A stretch of DNA of 64,000 nt from Flavobacterium sp. LC2016-13 (GCF_009707955.1 NZ_WMDQ01000002.1:682001-746000), one strand, 5' to 3'; counted from the first letter of the stretch, positions 32,812 to 41,825 are shown. Program-made: numbers and translations. Notes: generated from the sequence alone by a model not told the origin.

Positions 32812-34593
32812 ATGGAAGCACTTTTCATTTTTATCGCAAAATCAAGTGGACTTTTAGTCTTGTTTTACTTTGCTTATTATTTTTTATTACGCAAAGAAAC
32901 ATTTTTCAATAGTAATAGATGGTTCCTGTTAATTGGTTTGGTGACTTCTGTAGCATTGCCTTTTTTGGTTTACACCAAGATTGTTTGGGTCGATCCTACT
33001 CCACTGCCAACTCTGAATTATTCTCATGCTTATATTCCACAAACAATTCAAGAAGAATCTTTTGAAGTTAATTGGAATTTAGTTTCACTTGCTATTTATG
33101 CGATAGGATTTTCTGCTTTTATGATCAAATTTGCTTTAGATTTTTATAGTTTAAATTCAGTTTTAAAAGGTAAAAAAGTACAGCAACAAGCTGATTTTAA
33201 ATTTGTCGATATCAACGAAAATATTGCTCCATTTTCTTATTTTGATTATATCGTGTACAACTCATCAATGTATACTGAGGCAGAATTAGAAAATATTTTG
33301 GAACATGAAAAAGTGCATAGCGATCAAAATCATACTATTGATGTGCTAATTTCGAGAGTTTTTTGTGTATTGTTTTGGTTCAACCCAATTATTTGGCTGT
33401 ACAAAAAAGCCATTCTTCAAAACCTTGAATTTATTGCCGATAGCGAAGCTGCCAAAAAAATATCTGACAAAAAAGCGTATCAATACACGCTTTTAAAAAT
33501 AACAACACATGAAAGCTGTGTTGCAATCACCAATCATTTTTATCAATCATTAATCAAAAAACGAATTGTCATGTTAAACAAAAATCAATCAAAAAAATGG
33601 AATTACTGGAAGTATTATGCCGTAATTCCGGCACTGGTAGCCTTTGTACTATTATTTCAAATTAAAGTAATTGCACAAGAGAAAAAAGAAATCGAAGAAA
33701 AAATCGAAAAAGAAGTTCAGGTAGAGAAAAAGCAAGATATTGATGTTTATAAAATCAGAAAAACAACAACAGATCAGGAATTAAAAACAATTGCCGAAAA
33801 GCTAAAACAAAATCATAATCTTAATTGTGAAATATCTGATGTAAAAAGAAATGCTGCTAATGAATTGACTGCTATTAAGGTTGATATCGAAAAAGGGACA
33901 GGAAAAGCACAAACTATTCAAATTGAAGGAAATAATGCCATTAAAAGTTGCGGTATTGTTATTACAACCCATAATGACGGTGTTAAAAAAATCAACGTTA
34001 TTACAGATGGAGGAATTGATAAACCAATGGTTATTGAAAATCGTATTGTTGAAGTTAGAGAAATTCACAACGACAATAATAATAACAACAACAATAATAA
34101 TGTAGATGCGATTGATCCTCCATCTCCGCCTTCTCCACCTTCTCCTCCGACAATGCCAACTTTTCCTGATGGACCAATGCCTCCAGCCCCGAATATAGAC
34201 ATGTCTAAAATGCCAAAAGCTCCTAAAGCGCCTAAAAATGTAAATGATAAGGTAGCTATGAAACAGTTTGAAAAAGAACTGGAGGAATTTGAGAAAAAAA
34301 TGGAATCTTTTGAACCGGATTTATCTACTTACGAAAAACAAGTAGAAGAAGTCATGTCTAAACGTGAAGCTATTTTTGAAAAGGATATGGAGAAGTACGA
34401 TCTAGCCATGGAAAAATACGATGCTGATATGGAGAAATTCAATGACTACATGGAACAAAAATACGGCGTAGATAGTGATTTGTACAAGAAAAGTATGAAA
34501 CAGTATGAGAAAGGCATGAAAGAGTATGAAAAGAATATGAAGGAACATGAAAAAGCGATGAAGAAACTTCAGAAAGAAAATAAACGATCTTAA
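32812..34593 (+). CDS. M56 (BlaR1-like) membrane metallopeptidase with repetitive C-terminus
   Basis: A 593-residue polytopic peptidase. The N-terminal part has helices near 5-26, 36-55 and 90-110, and the zinc motif HEKVH at 165-169 (HExxH) with the third ligand glutamate in NLEFIADSEA near 206. Another helix lies at about 269-287. There is no penicillin-sensor domain. Instead the C-terminus has an acidic/basic coiled-coil stretch, an asparagine run, a proline-rich segment (PPSPPSPPSPP), and a long series of EKxMEKYD-type heptads reaching the end. It presumably cleaves BlaI on an envelope signal. The extension is unusual among BlaR1 proteins. Confidence 0.85.
   Translation: MEALFIFIAKSSGLLVLFYFAYYFLLRKETFFNSNRWFLLIGLVTSVALPFLVYTKIVWVDPTPLPTLNYSHAYIPQTIQEESFEVNWNLVSLAIYAIGFSAFMIKFALDFYSLNSVLKGKKVQQQADFKFVDINENIAPFSYFDYIVYNSSMYTEAELENILEHEKVHSDQNHTIDVLISRVFCVLFWFNPIIWLYKKAILQNLEFIADSEAAKKISDKKAYQYTLLKITTHESCVAITNHFYQSLIKKRIVMLNKNQSKKWNYWKYYAVIPALVAFVLLFQIKVIAQEKKEIEEKIEKEVQVEKKQDIDVYKIRKTTTDQELKTIAEKLKQNHNLNCEISDVKRNAANELTAIKVDIEKGTGKAQTIQIEGNNAIKSCGIVITTHNDGVKKINVITDGGIDKPMVIENRIVEVREIHNDNNNNNNNNNVDAIDPPSPPSPPSPPTMPTFPDGPMPPAPNIDMSKMPKAPKAPKNVNDKVAMKQFEKELEEFEKKMESFEPDLSTYEKQVEEVMSKREAIFEKDMEKYDLAMEKYDADMEKFNDYMEQKYGVDSDLYKKSMKQYEKGMKEYEKNMKEHEKAMKKLQKENKRS
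34069..34102 (+). repeat. Trinucleotide repeat (AAY)n within the M56 gene
   Basis: A tract of AAT and AAC triplets encodes nine consecutive asparagines between the sensor core and the proline-rich segment of the M56 peptidase. Such triplet tracts can change in length by slippage without shifting the frame. Confidence 0.75.
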
Positions 34594-34604
34594 TTTTTTT
34601 TAGA

Positions 34605-34745
34605 ATGAAAGAGACATTTTTTATTGCAGCATTATTGTTCGTTTTAAATTTATGTTTTGGCCAAAAATTAGAAGATAAAGAAACGAAACACAAAATAGAG
34701 CGTTATATAAAAGAAGTGAAAGAAGTAAATAAAAAATGCTTTTAG
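34605..34745 (+). CDS. 46-residue exported peptide downstream of the M56 gene
   Basis: A tiny gene 11 bp after the M56 stop. A signal peptide-like start (MKETFFIAALLFVLNLCFGQ) is followed by 26 residues that are almost entirely charged, with Lys, Glu and Ile (KIERYIKEVKEVNKK). After cleavage this would leave a short helical, highly charged peptide. It precedes a clear terminator, so it belongs to the blaI-M56 transcript. Its charge pattern resembles the tail of M56, which suggests the two might interact in the periplasm; that is inference. Confidence 0.65.
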   Translation: MKETFFIAALLFVLNLCFGQKLEDKETKHKIERYIKEVKEVNKKCF

Positions 34746-34765
34746 GATCTTTCTTTTGTAAGAAC

Positions 34766-34794
34766 AAAACCAGTGAATAACTCACTGGTTTTTT
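34766..34794 (+). terminator. Terminator of the blaI-M56 operon
   Basis: The stem AAAACCAGTGA / TCACTGGTTTT with a 5-nt loop is followed by a T run, 20 bp after the small exported peptide gene. Confidence 0.88.
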
Positions 34795-34937
34795 ATTGCC
34801 TTATTTTAAATAAAATTCAGATATTTTTTACTAAAAAGTGAAACAAACATCTAATTTGAAAGTCTTTAAAATTAAAAGACAATATAAGTTTGAATACGAT
34901 TTCAAAAAATAAATAACAATTCCTAATATTTTTAGAT

Positions 34938-36380
34938 ATGAAAAAATCAATTATAATAATATTAATGGGAATAAGTTTTTCTTGTTTCTCACAACAAAAG
35001 ATGGCGACATTTTCTGAAAAAGAAATTTTAGCATTGATGGATAAAAATGCCGCTGTTTTATTAGAAAATTCCAAATCCAATTCAGTTTCTATTGGTATCG
35101 TAAAAGATGGTAAAACCTATACCAAACATTATGGTGAAATAGACAAAGGAAAAAGCAATCAGGCCAATAACAATACTGTTTTTGAAGTTGCTTCGATCAC
35201 GAAATTATTTACCGGGTTATTAATGGCTCAAGCTGTTTTAGAACATAAAATAAATTTAGATGATGATATTAGAAAATTCATAACGGGTTCTTATCCAAAT
35301 TTAGAATATCAGGGAAAACCTATTCGGATTAAGGATTTAGTTTCTTTTAAATCAGGTTTCAGCAAAGATTTACCGGATACGAGCGAGTTGAGAAAAACTC
35401 AAAATGACAGCAGTTATATTGGTTTTAAAAAGCTTGATGAATCTTATACCAGAGAAAAATTCTTTGAAGATTTAAAAGCAATGAAATTAGATACTTTACC
35501 AGGAACAAAGTTTAAATATAGCAACGGCAGCGTTCAACTTGCGGCTCATATTTTAGAAAATGTGTATCATAAAAGTTATGAAACGTTGCTTAAAGAAAAT
35601 ATTCTTTCTAAGCTGAACATGAAATCTACAGCATTAAATGTGAGCAAAAATACTGTTATTGCAAATGGATATAACGGAACGAAATTAATGCCAACCATAT
35701 CTGATAATCTTTGGGGAGCCGCCGGTTATTTAAAATCAACTTTAGGTGATTTGACTAAATTCCTTGCTTTTGAATTAGATACTAAAAATAAACTTGTTCT
35801 GGAATCTCAGAGAAATATCAACAACAGCGACAGCGATTTTAACGGTTATTTTTGGGACGGAATACAAGTTGATGAAAATGGCAGAAATTGCTGGAAACAT
35901 GGTGGTGCTTTTGGTACGCAAAATATGTTTCTGGTTTATCCGGAACGCGATTTAGGAATTTCTATAATCGTTAATATAAGTAATGAAAAAACAGCAAATG
36001 CATTAGGAAATGCTATTATAAGTTTATCCGGCGCTTTATTATCTAAAGACGATTCTAAAAAGGAAATCTACGGATATAAAATTGTAAATGATAATGTTGT
36101 TTTTACTTATCAGCATGATAAATCATTGAACGCAGATTTAGTAAAAAGTGTTTCAATTGCCGGATCATTTGATAATTGGAATCCAAGAGATAAAAATTAT
36201 CAGATGGTTAGAAAAGATAAAAATACATTTGAACTTTCTGTTCCGAAAAGTCAATTTGAAAAAAATAAAATCTACATGTTTAAATTCGTAATTAATAAAA
36301 CAGGCTGGATGGAAGCTCCCAAAAATGCTTCAAACAGTGAAATTGGTGGAGATCAAAATTTGATTTTGAAAATCGATTAA
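34938..36380 (+). CDS. Serine hydrolase (beta-lactamase/PBP fold) with C-terminal glycogen-binding-like domain
   Basis: A 480-residue exported penicillin-binding-like hydrolase. The signal peptide ends near FSQQ. Catalytic SxxK is SITK at residues 86-89, the second motif is YSN at 194-196, and the third is KHGG near 315. After the roughly 360-residue hydrolase domain, residues 390-480 form an early Ig-like domain of the AMPK/CBM48 type (VSIAGSFDNWNP, then FKFVINKTGWMEAP). Such fusions are seen in Bacteroidota, with the substrate unknown; peptidase, esterase or transesterase roles are possible. A second paralog follows at 36441. Confidence 0.88.
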   Translation: MKKSIIIILMGISFSCFSQQKMATFSEKEILALMDKNAAVLLENSKSNSVSIGIVKDGKTYTKHYGEIDKGKSNQANNNTVFEVASITKLFTGLLMAQAVLEHKINLDDDIRKFITGSYPNLEYQGKPIRIKDLVSFKSGFSKDLPDTSELRKTQNDSSYIGFKKLDESYTREKFFEDLKAMKLDTLPGTKFKYSNGSVQLAAHILENVYHKSYETLLKENILSKLNMKSTALNVSKNTVIANGYNGTKLMPTISDNLWGAAGYLKSTLGDLTKFLAFELDTKNKLVLESQRNINNSDSDFNGYFWDGIQVDENGRNCWKHGGAFGTQNMFLVYPERDLGISIIVNISNEKTANALGNAIISLSGALLSKDDSKKEIYGYKIVNDNVVFTYQHDKSLNADLVKSVSIAGSFDNWNPRDKNYQMVRKDKNTFELSVPKSQFEKNKIYMFKFVINKTGWMEAPKNASNSEIGGDQNLILKID

Positions 36381-36440
36381 ACAATTAAAAGCTTAAAGAA
36401 ATATTCCTCACTAAAAAAACAACCTTTTACAACCTTAAAA

Positions 36441-37874
36441 ATGAGAGAAACTTTTATTATCACATTCTTGTTGCTGACTATTACGATATGTTCCGGTCAA
36501 ACAAAAGAAAGTAAAGAAACTGAACAAAAAATAGATACTTATATTCAAGACGTTATAGCAATAAATGAAATACCCGGCGCGGCTTTAGCGGTTATTAAAG
36601 ATGGCAAAATTATCTATGAAAAATATTACGGAAAGGCTTCTTTGGAAGAAAATAAAGCAGTAGATAAAAATACGATCTTTAAAATTTTCTCAACATCAAA
36701 ACTAATTACAAATGTTGGTGTTTTTCAGCTTATAGAAAACGGAAAATTAGCTTTAGAAGATCCAATTTCTAAATATTTAGAAAATTTACCAAAGGAATGG
36801 CAGGCAATAAAAGTCGAAAATTTATTAACGCATTCTTCTGGTTTACCAGATATTATAAAGTTTAATGACATACCAATTACATTATCTTATAAAGAGAGAA
36901 TCGATTTATTAGCAACAAAACCTATGGATTTTGTTACCGGAAATGAATATCGCTATAATCAGACTAACTATTTGTTTTTAGCAAAAATTATAGAAAAAAT
37001 ATCCGGTTTAACGTTTGATCAATACATATTGCAAGACCAATTTTCAGATGTAAAATCGGGTCTGTATCTTTCTTCTAACTTTGCAGAAATCTTTTCTAAT
37101 ACTGCTGTTAGATACAATTTTAACAGAGAAACAAATTCATATCAAAAAAGTTTTTTTGATAGTGGGATTGATTCTCATTCGTCAAACGGAATAAATATTT
37201 CGCTTCACGAATTTATTCGATGGAATCAAAATCTGGATAATAATACTTATTTAAAAAGCGAAACAAAGAATGCCATGTGGAAGCCTTTTGAATTTAAAAC
37301 TAAATATGATTTTGGATATGGCTGGGGAATTTATCCTGTAAATAATATTCTGAGTTATGGATTTAGCGGTGGAAATGAAACTGCTTTCAGAAAATTTACC
37401 AAAAACAATTTAACTGTTATCTTTTTATCAAATGGACATAAATATTCTGGTGTACAAGATCAGGTTGTAAATCACGTGGCCGGAATTGTAGATAAAACCT
37501 TGTTTGACGAATATGCAATTACGGATGAAAAAATAACTTTTGATTTTTTAAAATTGGATATCAAAAAAGCAGAAGAAAATTATGTTGCTATTAAAAAGAA
37601 ACATCCGAATTGGAATTTTGAAGATCGATTAAATACTACTGGTTATGCTCTAATGAGTTCTAAAAGGGTAAATGATGCTATCAAAGTTTTTGAATTAAAT
37701 ACCAAAGAAAATCCACAATCAGGAAACGCTTTTGATAGTCTGGCCGAAAGTTATTTTTATAATAATCAGTTTGAAATTTCAAGATTGAATTACAAAAAAT
37801 CACTAGAATTAGCGCCTGACAACAATAATGCTAAAGAGATGCTGAAAAAAATTGACATGAAATTAAGTAAATAA
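36441..37874 (+). CDS. Serine hydrolase (beta-lactamase fold) with TPR-like tail
   Basis: A 477-residue exported hydrolase of the same fold as the upstream gene. The signal peptide ends at about 19 (CSGQ). The catalytic SxxK is STSK at residues 84-87, the YxN-type motif is in YRYNQTNY, and the third motif lies in YGFSGGNE. Residues 390-477 are helical with TPR-like periodicity (NAFDSLAESYFYNNQFEISRLNYKKSLELAPDN). The two neighbouring hydrolases differ in their extra C-terminal domains, one Ig-like and one TPR, so this is unlikely to be a recent duplication. Substrate unknown. Confidence 0.88.
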   Translation: MRETFIITFLLLTITICSGQTKESKETEQKIDTYIQDVIAINEIPGAALAVIKDGKIIYEKYYGKASLEENKAVDKNTIFKIFSTSKLITNVGVFQLIENGKLALEDPISKYLENLPKEWQAIKVENLLTHSSGLPDIIKFNDIPITLSYKERIDLLATKPMDFVTGNEYRYNQTNYLFLAKIIEKISGLTFDQYILQDQFSDVKSGLYLSSNFAEIFSNTAVRYNFNRETNSYQKSFFDSGIDSHSSNGINISLHEFIRWNQNLDNNTYLKSETKNAMWKPFEFKTKYDFGYGWGIYPVNNILSYGFSGGNETAFRKFTKNNLTVIFLSNGHKYSGVQDQVVNHVAGIVDKTLFDEYAITDEKITFDFLKLDIKKAEENYVAIKKKHPNWNFEDRLNTTGYALMSSKRVNDAIKVFELNTKENPQSGNAFDSLAESYFYNNQFEISRLNYKKSLELAPDNNNAKEMLKKIDMKLSK

Positions 37875-37891
37875 TCTTAAATTTATGACTC

Positions 37892-37926
37892 AAAAAGACT
37901 TTGCCAAAACGCAAAGTCTTTTTTTA
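37892..37926 (+). terminator. Terminator after the second serine hydrolase
   Basis: The stem AAAAAGACTTTG / CAAAGTCTTTTT with an 8-nt loop is followed by T, 18 bp after the stop codon. Confidence 0.88.
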
Positions 37927-37951
37927 TATCTTTGATAAAAATTAACCAACC

Positions 37952-38092
37952 ATGTATAAAATTTTAGCCAAATTAAATAAAGTTCTTTTACCTAGTTTTA
38001 CCAAACAAGGTTTAGATATCGCAAAAGCAAAAAAATGGCAAATGGCTATTATTGGCTATCGCGCATACGTTACAAAACGTGCTTTGGAATAA
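37952..38092 (+). CDS. Small conserved basic protein, 46 residues
   Basis: A 46-residue basic protein starting MYKILAKLNKVLLPSFTKQG and ending YRAYVTKRALE, with a helix-rich, cationic character. I recall such 46-residue proteins as conserved in flavobacteria, where some databases call them SsrA-binding protein, although they lack the SmpB domain; I regard that name as unproven. A -7 element TATCTTTG at 37927-37934 lies 17 bp upstream, so it has its own promoter just after the terminator. Confidence 0.75.
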   Translation: MYKILAKLNKVLLPSFTKQGLDIAKAKKWQMAIIGYRAYVTKRALE

Positions 38093-38122
38093 TTAAAGAA
38101 TAAAATTAATTCTTATCCTAAT

Positions 38123-38617
38123 ATGAGGAAATTAATATGTTTTATTGTTTTAGTCTCATTTGGATTTTCTGGCCATTCACAAAAATCCGGTATTGAAATT
38201 TATTTTTTGCAAAAATATCAAAACACAGAACCAAAATGCTGTTATTGTTTTGATGAAAAAAAATTAGTTTTTTCCGATAAGCCAATACTTGAGGAAAATG
38301 ATATAGATTATTTTGACTGGAAAAAGCAGAAAATTACATTATCCAAAACTGGAAAAAACAAAATTTCAAAATTAAAAATTGCACTTTCAGGCATTCCGGT
38401 AGTTATGGTTTTAAATAATAAGTTAATTTATGGATTTTGGTTTTGGAATAATTTTTCATCTTTTGGATGCGATCGAGTTTATACATATCCTAAAAAAGAT
38501 TTTAAAATAAAATTTGGATTACCTTCTAACAATATTTTTGGTGTTGATCCAAGGTTTAACCCAGAACTAAAAAAATATATTCTAAAGAAATTTCCTCAGC
38601 ACTATTCCGTTGATTAA
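38123..38617 (+). CDS. Uncharacterised exported protein, 164 residues
   Basis: A signal peptide of about 19 residues (GFSGHSQ) leads a small protein with four cysteines in the mature part (EPKCCYCFDEKKL and FGCDRVYTY). The rest is mixed alpha/beta. I know no domain for it. It lies 30 bp after the small conserved gene and may be read with it. Confidence 0.75.
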   Translation: MRKLICFIVLVSFGFSGHSQKSGIEIYFLQKYQNTEPKCCYCFDEKKLVFSDKPILEENDIDYFDWKKQKITLSKTGKNKISKLKIALSGIPVVMVLNNKLIYGFWFWNNFSSFGCDRVYTYPKKDFKIKFGLPSNNIFGVDPRFNPELKKYILKKFPQHYSVD

Positions 38618-38682
38618 ATCTCCTTAGATGCCGAAAAGCATAATAGCTCAAAATCTATAACTTTACCGCTCTAAAAATTTCG

Positions 38683-39528
38683 ATGAAAAATAAAGAATTT
38701 AACCTCCCACCTGTTCCGGCAGTACTTTTAGCTATTATTAGTGTACAATGTGGTGCTGCAATTGCTAAAACATTATTTCCTGCAATTGGAGCGGCAGGAA
38801 CAGCGTCAATCCGAATTGGAGTTTCGGCTTTAATTTTATTAATTGCATATAGACCTAATTTAAAAGAAATTACACGTGAACAATGGAAAATTGTAGTTCC
38901 GTATGGTTTGTCATTAGGCGCAATGAATTTGGTTTTCTATTTTGCTATCGAAAGAATTCCAATTGGGTTAGCCGTTACTTTAGAATTCATCGGACCATTA
39001 TTGGTTGCCATTATAGGTTCAAGACGCTTAATCGATTATTGTTGGGTCTTGCTTGCCGCAGCAGGAATCGTTTTGATTGCTCCGTGGTCAAATGGAAGAA
39101 TAGATCCTTTAGGTGTATTGTTTGCTCTCATTGCCGGTGCGCTTTGGGCTGCGTATATTGTTTTGGGTGGAAAAATTTCTAAAATAATGAACAGCGGTCA
39201 GGCCGTTTCTACAGGAATGCTTTTTGCCGCTATTTTAATTCTGCCTTTCGGTTTTTACGAAAACGGACTTGCAAATCTTACTCCAAAACTTTTGGGAATG
39301 GGTGTTGCTTTGGCTCTTTTGTCAAGTGCGATTCCATTTACATTAGAAATGAAAGCTTTAGGACAACTTCCTCCTCGTACATTTAGTATTTTAATGAGTC
39401 TCGAACCAGCTGCAGCTTCTATTTGTGCTTTTATATTCTTGCAGGAAAATCTAAGCTTTTATGAGATTTTAGCTGTTGTTTGTGTGGTTGTTGCTTCGGC
39501 AGGAAGTACTTTGACGGCAAAAAAATAA
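38683..39528 (+). CDS. EamA/RhtA-type exporter
   Basis: A 281-residue inner-membrane protein with ten predicted helices in two EamA repeats. The pattern SIRIGVSALILLIAYRP in the first repeat and GLAVTLEFIGPLLVAIIGSRR match the inner-membrane transporter RhtA group of threonine/homoserine exporters. The final third has SLEPAAASICAFIFLQENLS, the conserved end of the family. The exported substrate is not established. A small membrane protein follows 7 bp downstream. Confidence 0.87.
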   Translation: MKNKEFNLPPVPAVLLAIISVQCGAAIAKTLFPAIGAAGTASIRIGVSALILLIAYRPNLKEITREQWKIVVPYGLSLGAMNLVFYFAIERIPIGLAVTLEFIGPLLVAIIGSRRLIDYCWVLLAAAGIVLIAPWSNGRIDPLGVLFALIAGALWAAYIVLGGKISKIMNSGQAVSTGMLFAAILILPFGFYENGLANLTPKLLGMGVALALLSSAIPFTLEMKALGQLPPRTFSILMSLEPAAASICAFIFLQENLSFYEILAVVCVVVASAGSTLTAKK

Positions 39529-39535
39529 ATTAAAT

Positions 39536-39904
39536 ATGAAGAAAGGTTTTTTTGAGTTGTTTAAAATTATTGGCGGAATATATCTAATTTCTTCTTTAAC
39601 CTGGATACCTTTTTTATATATTTCTGATGGTATATTTATTGTTGACACATTAAAAGTATCATTTTTTATAATATTCAATCTAATCATTGTTTTATTTGGC
39701 AGTGCAATTTTTTATTCTTTTACAAAAAACAAATTTTTAATTGAAGAACAGATTACATATGTGCTAATAGCGCTGATGTTAATGTATGACATATTTTACT
39801 TAAAAAGTACAATGGATCATACTGATGATAATGGAGCACTGGTTTTTGCACTTTCATTTAATTTATTATCTGTATTCTACATTGTGAAAAATGAGAATTC
39901 ATAA
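39536..39904 (+). CDS. Small uncharacterised membrane protein, 122 residues
   Basis: Four hydrophobic segments at about 10-28, 35-58, 67-86 and 100-116 make this a small polytopic membrane protein with no recognised domain. It begins 7 bp after the EamA exporter, so it is likely co-expressed. It ends at a bidirectional terminator. Confidence 0.72.
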   Translation: MKKGFFELFKIIGGIYLISSLTWIPFLYISDGIFIVDTLKVSFFIIFNLIIVLFGSAIFYSFTKNKFLIEEQITYVLIALMLMYDIFYLKSTMDHTDDNGALVFALSFNLLSVFYIVKNENS

Positions 39905-39938
39905 AAAAGTCCTGTAAATAAATCTACAGGACTTTTTT
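39903..39938. terminator. Bidirectional terminator before the fasciclin gene
   Basis: AAAAAAGTCCTGTA and TACAGGACTTTTTT pair around an 8-nt loop with T tracts on both strands. It separates the plus-strand EamA transcript from the convergent fasciclin gene. Confidence 0.9.
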
Positions 39939-39962
39939 CTTTGATCGTGGAATTATGCTCAA

Positions 39963-40517
39963 TTACATTTTTGGCAATAATACTGTATCAACAACATGAA
40001 TTACACCATTTGATTGGTTTACATCTGCAATCGTTACTTTAGCTTTGCTTCCGCTTTCGTCGCTTATGTATAAATCTTTTCCATCCATCCAGGCAGTTAA
40101 AGTTCCACCACTAACAGTTTTAAAAGTTGCTTTTCCTTTACCTGCTTTTATTGCTTTAGCAATATCAGATGCATTTAGTTTTCCGGCAACAACGTGGTAT
40201 GTTAAAACAGTTTGTAATGTTTTGATGTTTTCTGGTTTCAATAATGTTTCAACTGTTCCTGCTGGTAATTTATCGAACGCAGCATTTGTTGGGGCAAAAA
40301 CGGTGAATGGTCCTTTACTTTGTAATGTTTCTACTAATCCTGCAGCTTTTACAGCAGCAACAAGTGTAGTATGATCTTTTGAATTAACGGCATTTTCGAC
40401 AATATTTTTATTTGGGTACATTGCTGCTCCACCAACCATTACAGTTTTTTGCGCAAATGATGTAAATCCAAATCCTAATGTTAAGATTGCAACGGCTAAA
40501 AATTTTCTAGTTTTCAT
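39963..40517 (-). CDS. Fasciclin-domain secreted protein
   Basis: A 184-residue exported protein with a signal peptide (about 22 residues, ending FTSFAQ) and one fasciclin (FAS1) domain spanning residues 40-184. The H1 box is KGPFTVFAPTNAAFDKLP, and the H2 box is SNGVIHVVDTVLLP, both typical. FAS1 proteins mediate adhesion or stabilise extracellular matrix. No linked adhesin or anchoring gene is visible here. The protein is probably soluble in the periplasm or secreted. Confidence 0.94.
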   Translation of the reverse strand: MKTRKFLAVAILTLGFGFTSFAQKTVMVGGAAMYPNKNIVENAVNSKDHTTLVAAVKAAGLVETLQSKGPFTVFAPTNAAFDKLPAGTVETLLKPENIKTLQTVLTYHVVAGKLNASDIAKAIKAGKGKATFKTVSGGTLTAWMDGKDLYISDESGSKAKVTIADVNQSNGVIHVVDTVLLPKM

Positions 40518-40727
40518 AATTAATATTTTAAGTTATAAGCTCATTTACGCTGGAATATTGGTTTTGGTTTTATGAAATAATTAAAAAAGCATAAACTTTA
40601 TTAAAACATTTTCAAAAAACACTGTATAACAAGGCTTTAATGCTTAAAATTATTTTTAAATATTTTTGAAATTCGCATCTTCATTGTATCTGTTTTTTCG
40701 ATAACTTTAGTAACAAATTAATTCATT

Positions 40728-41252
40728 ATGGAAAATTTACCTAAAAAAGTTAGAAGTAAAAAGTTAAGTACTAGAGTTGATTTAACGGCAATGGTGAGCG
40801 TTTCTTTTTTGTTGATTATATTTTTTATGGTGACAATTGAATTGTCTAAACCAAAGGGAATTGATTTAGGATTGCCTGATAAAGATCCAGGCTGTGGTCC
40901 GATAGGTTGTGTTGATGGAAATCGACTTTATACAATTTTGCTTGATGATAATGATAAAATAGTAACTTATTCAGGTTTATTATCTTATCCTACTGAAAAT
41001 CCTAAACAAGTTCGATTTGGAAAACAGGGTATTAGAACAGAAGTTTTCTTAAAAAAGAAACAAATTGTCGAATATATGACAGCAATGGGAAAACCTAAAA
41101 GTGGTGTCATAGTAATTATAAAACCAAGCAAAAAAAGCAATTTTAAAAATTTAGTTGAAATCTTAGACGAGATGAATATTGCTAATATTGATACATTCGC
41201 TATTGTAGATGAATTTACTGATGAAGAAACAAAATTATTAGCATCAAATTAA
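40728..41252 (+). CDS. ExbD/TolR-like protein, copy 1 of 3
   Basis: A 174-residue protein with the ExbD/TolR plan: basic cytoplasmic N-terminus, one membrane helix at about 20-37 preceded by the aspartate of VDLTAMVSVSFLL (the proton-coupling residue of ExbD), then a periplasmic domain. Just after the helix comes LGLPDKDPGCGPIGC, a cysteine-containing stretch that differs in each of the three copies. The C-terminal half resembles the ExbD peptidoglycan-facing fold. No ExbB, TonB or TolA gene is in the neighbourhood. The three genes are very similar at the N-terminus and diverge after it. Confidence 0.85.
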   Translation: MENLPKKVRSKKLSTRVDLTAMVSVSFLLIIFFMVTIELSKPKGIDLGLPDKDPGCGPIGCVDGNRLYTILLDDNDKIVTYSGLLSYPTENPKQVRFGKQGIRTEVFLKKKQIVEYMTAMGKPKSGVIVIIKPSKKSNFKNLVEILDEMNIANIDTFAIVDEFTDEETKLLASN

Positions 41253-41264
41253 AAATATATTTTT

Positions 41265-41798
41265 ATGGAAAATTTACCTAAAAAAGTCAGAAGTAAAAAG
41301 TTAAGTCCAAGAGTTGATTTGACGGCAATGGTTAGCGTTTCTTTTTTATTGATTATATTTTTTATGGTGACAATTGAATTGTCAAAACCTAAAGTTATGG
41401 ATTTGAGTTTGCCATATTATGATGAAGATGAATTTGGAGGATCACATGGAGGTTGTGGAGGAGAAAATAGATCCGTTACAATATTATTAGGTGAAAATAA
41501 TAAACTAGTATCGTATACAGGACTTTTACAGGTACCTATTGTTGCCCCTAAAGAAACTATATATGGTAAAAATGGGATTAGGAAGGAACTTTACGCCCGA
41601 AATAAAACAGTATTAGAATATTCTGCTGCACTTGGCAGACCCGGCAGAGGAATTACTGTAATTATAAAGCCTAGTAAAAAATGCAATTATAAAAATTTAG
41701 TCGATATTCTAGACGAAATGGCAATTGCAAAAATTGATACTTATGCCATTGTAAATGATTTTACTCCCGAAGAATCGAAATTATTAGCTTCAAAATAA
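41265..41798 (+). CDS. ExbD/TolR-like protein, copy 2 of 3
   Basis: A 177-residue paralog of the preceding gene, 12 bp downstream. The first 43 residues differ from copy 1 at just one position (residue 15), including the membrane helix and its aspartate. The variable stretch after the helix is acidic and glycine-rich with a cysteine (DEDEFGGSHGGCGGEN). The periplasmic domain is closer to copy 3 (SVTILLGENNKLVSY, then RPGRGITVIIKPSKKCN) than to copy 1. Confidence 0.85.
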   Translation: MENLPKKVRSKKLSPRVDLTAMVSVSFLLIIFFMVTIELSKPKVMDLSLPYYDEDEFGGSHGGCGGENRSVTILLGENNKLVSYTGLLQVPIVAPKETIYGKNGIRKELYARNKTVLEYSAALGRPGRGITVIIKPSKKCNYKNLVDILDEMAIAKIDTYAIVNDFTPEESKLLASK

Positions 41799-41825
41799 TT
41801 CTTAAATTAACTAAAACGAAAATCT

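Noticed and set aside
34069..34102. AAY tract as a phase-variation switch
   Set aside because: Triplet units cannot shift the reading frame, so on/off switching is not expected; only length variation is.
34817..35080. Minus-strand ORF across the start of the first serine hydrolase
   Set aside because: It covers the spacer and the start of the hydrolase in antisense, is low in complexity, and has no family resemblance.
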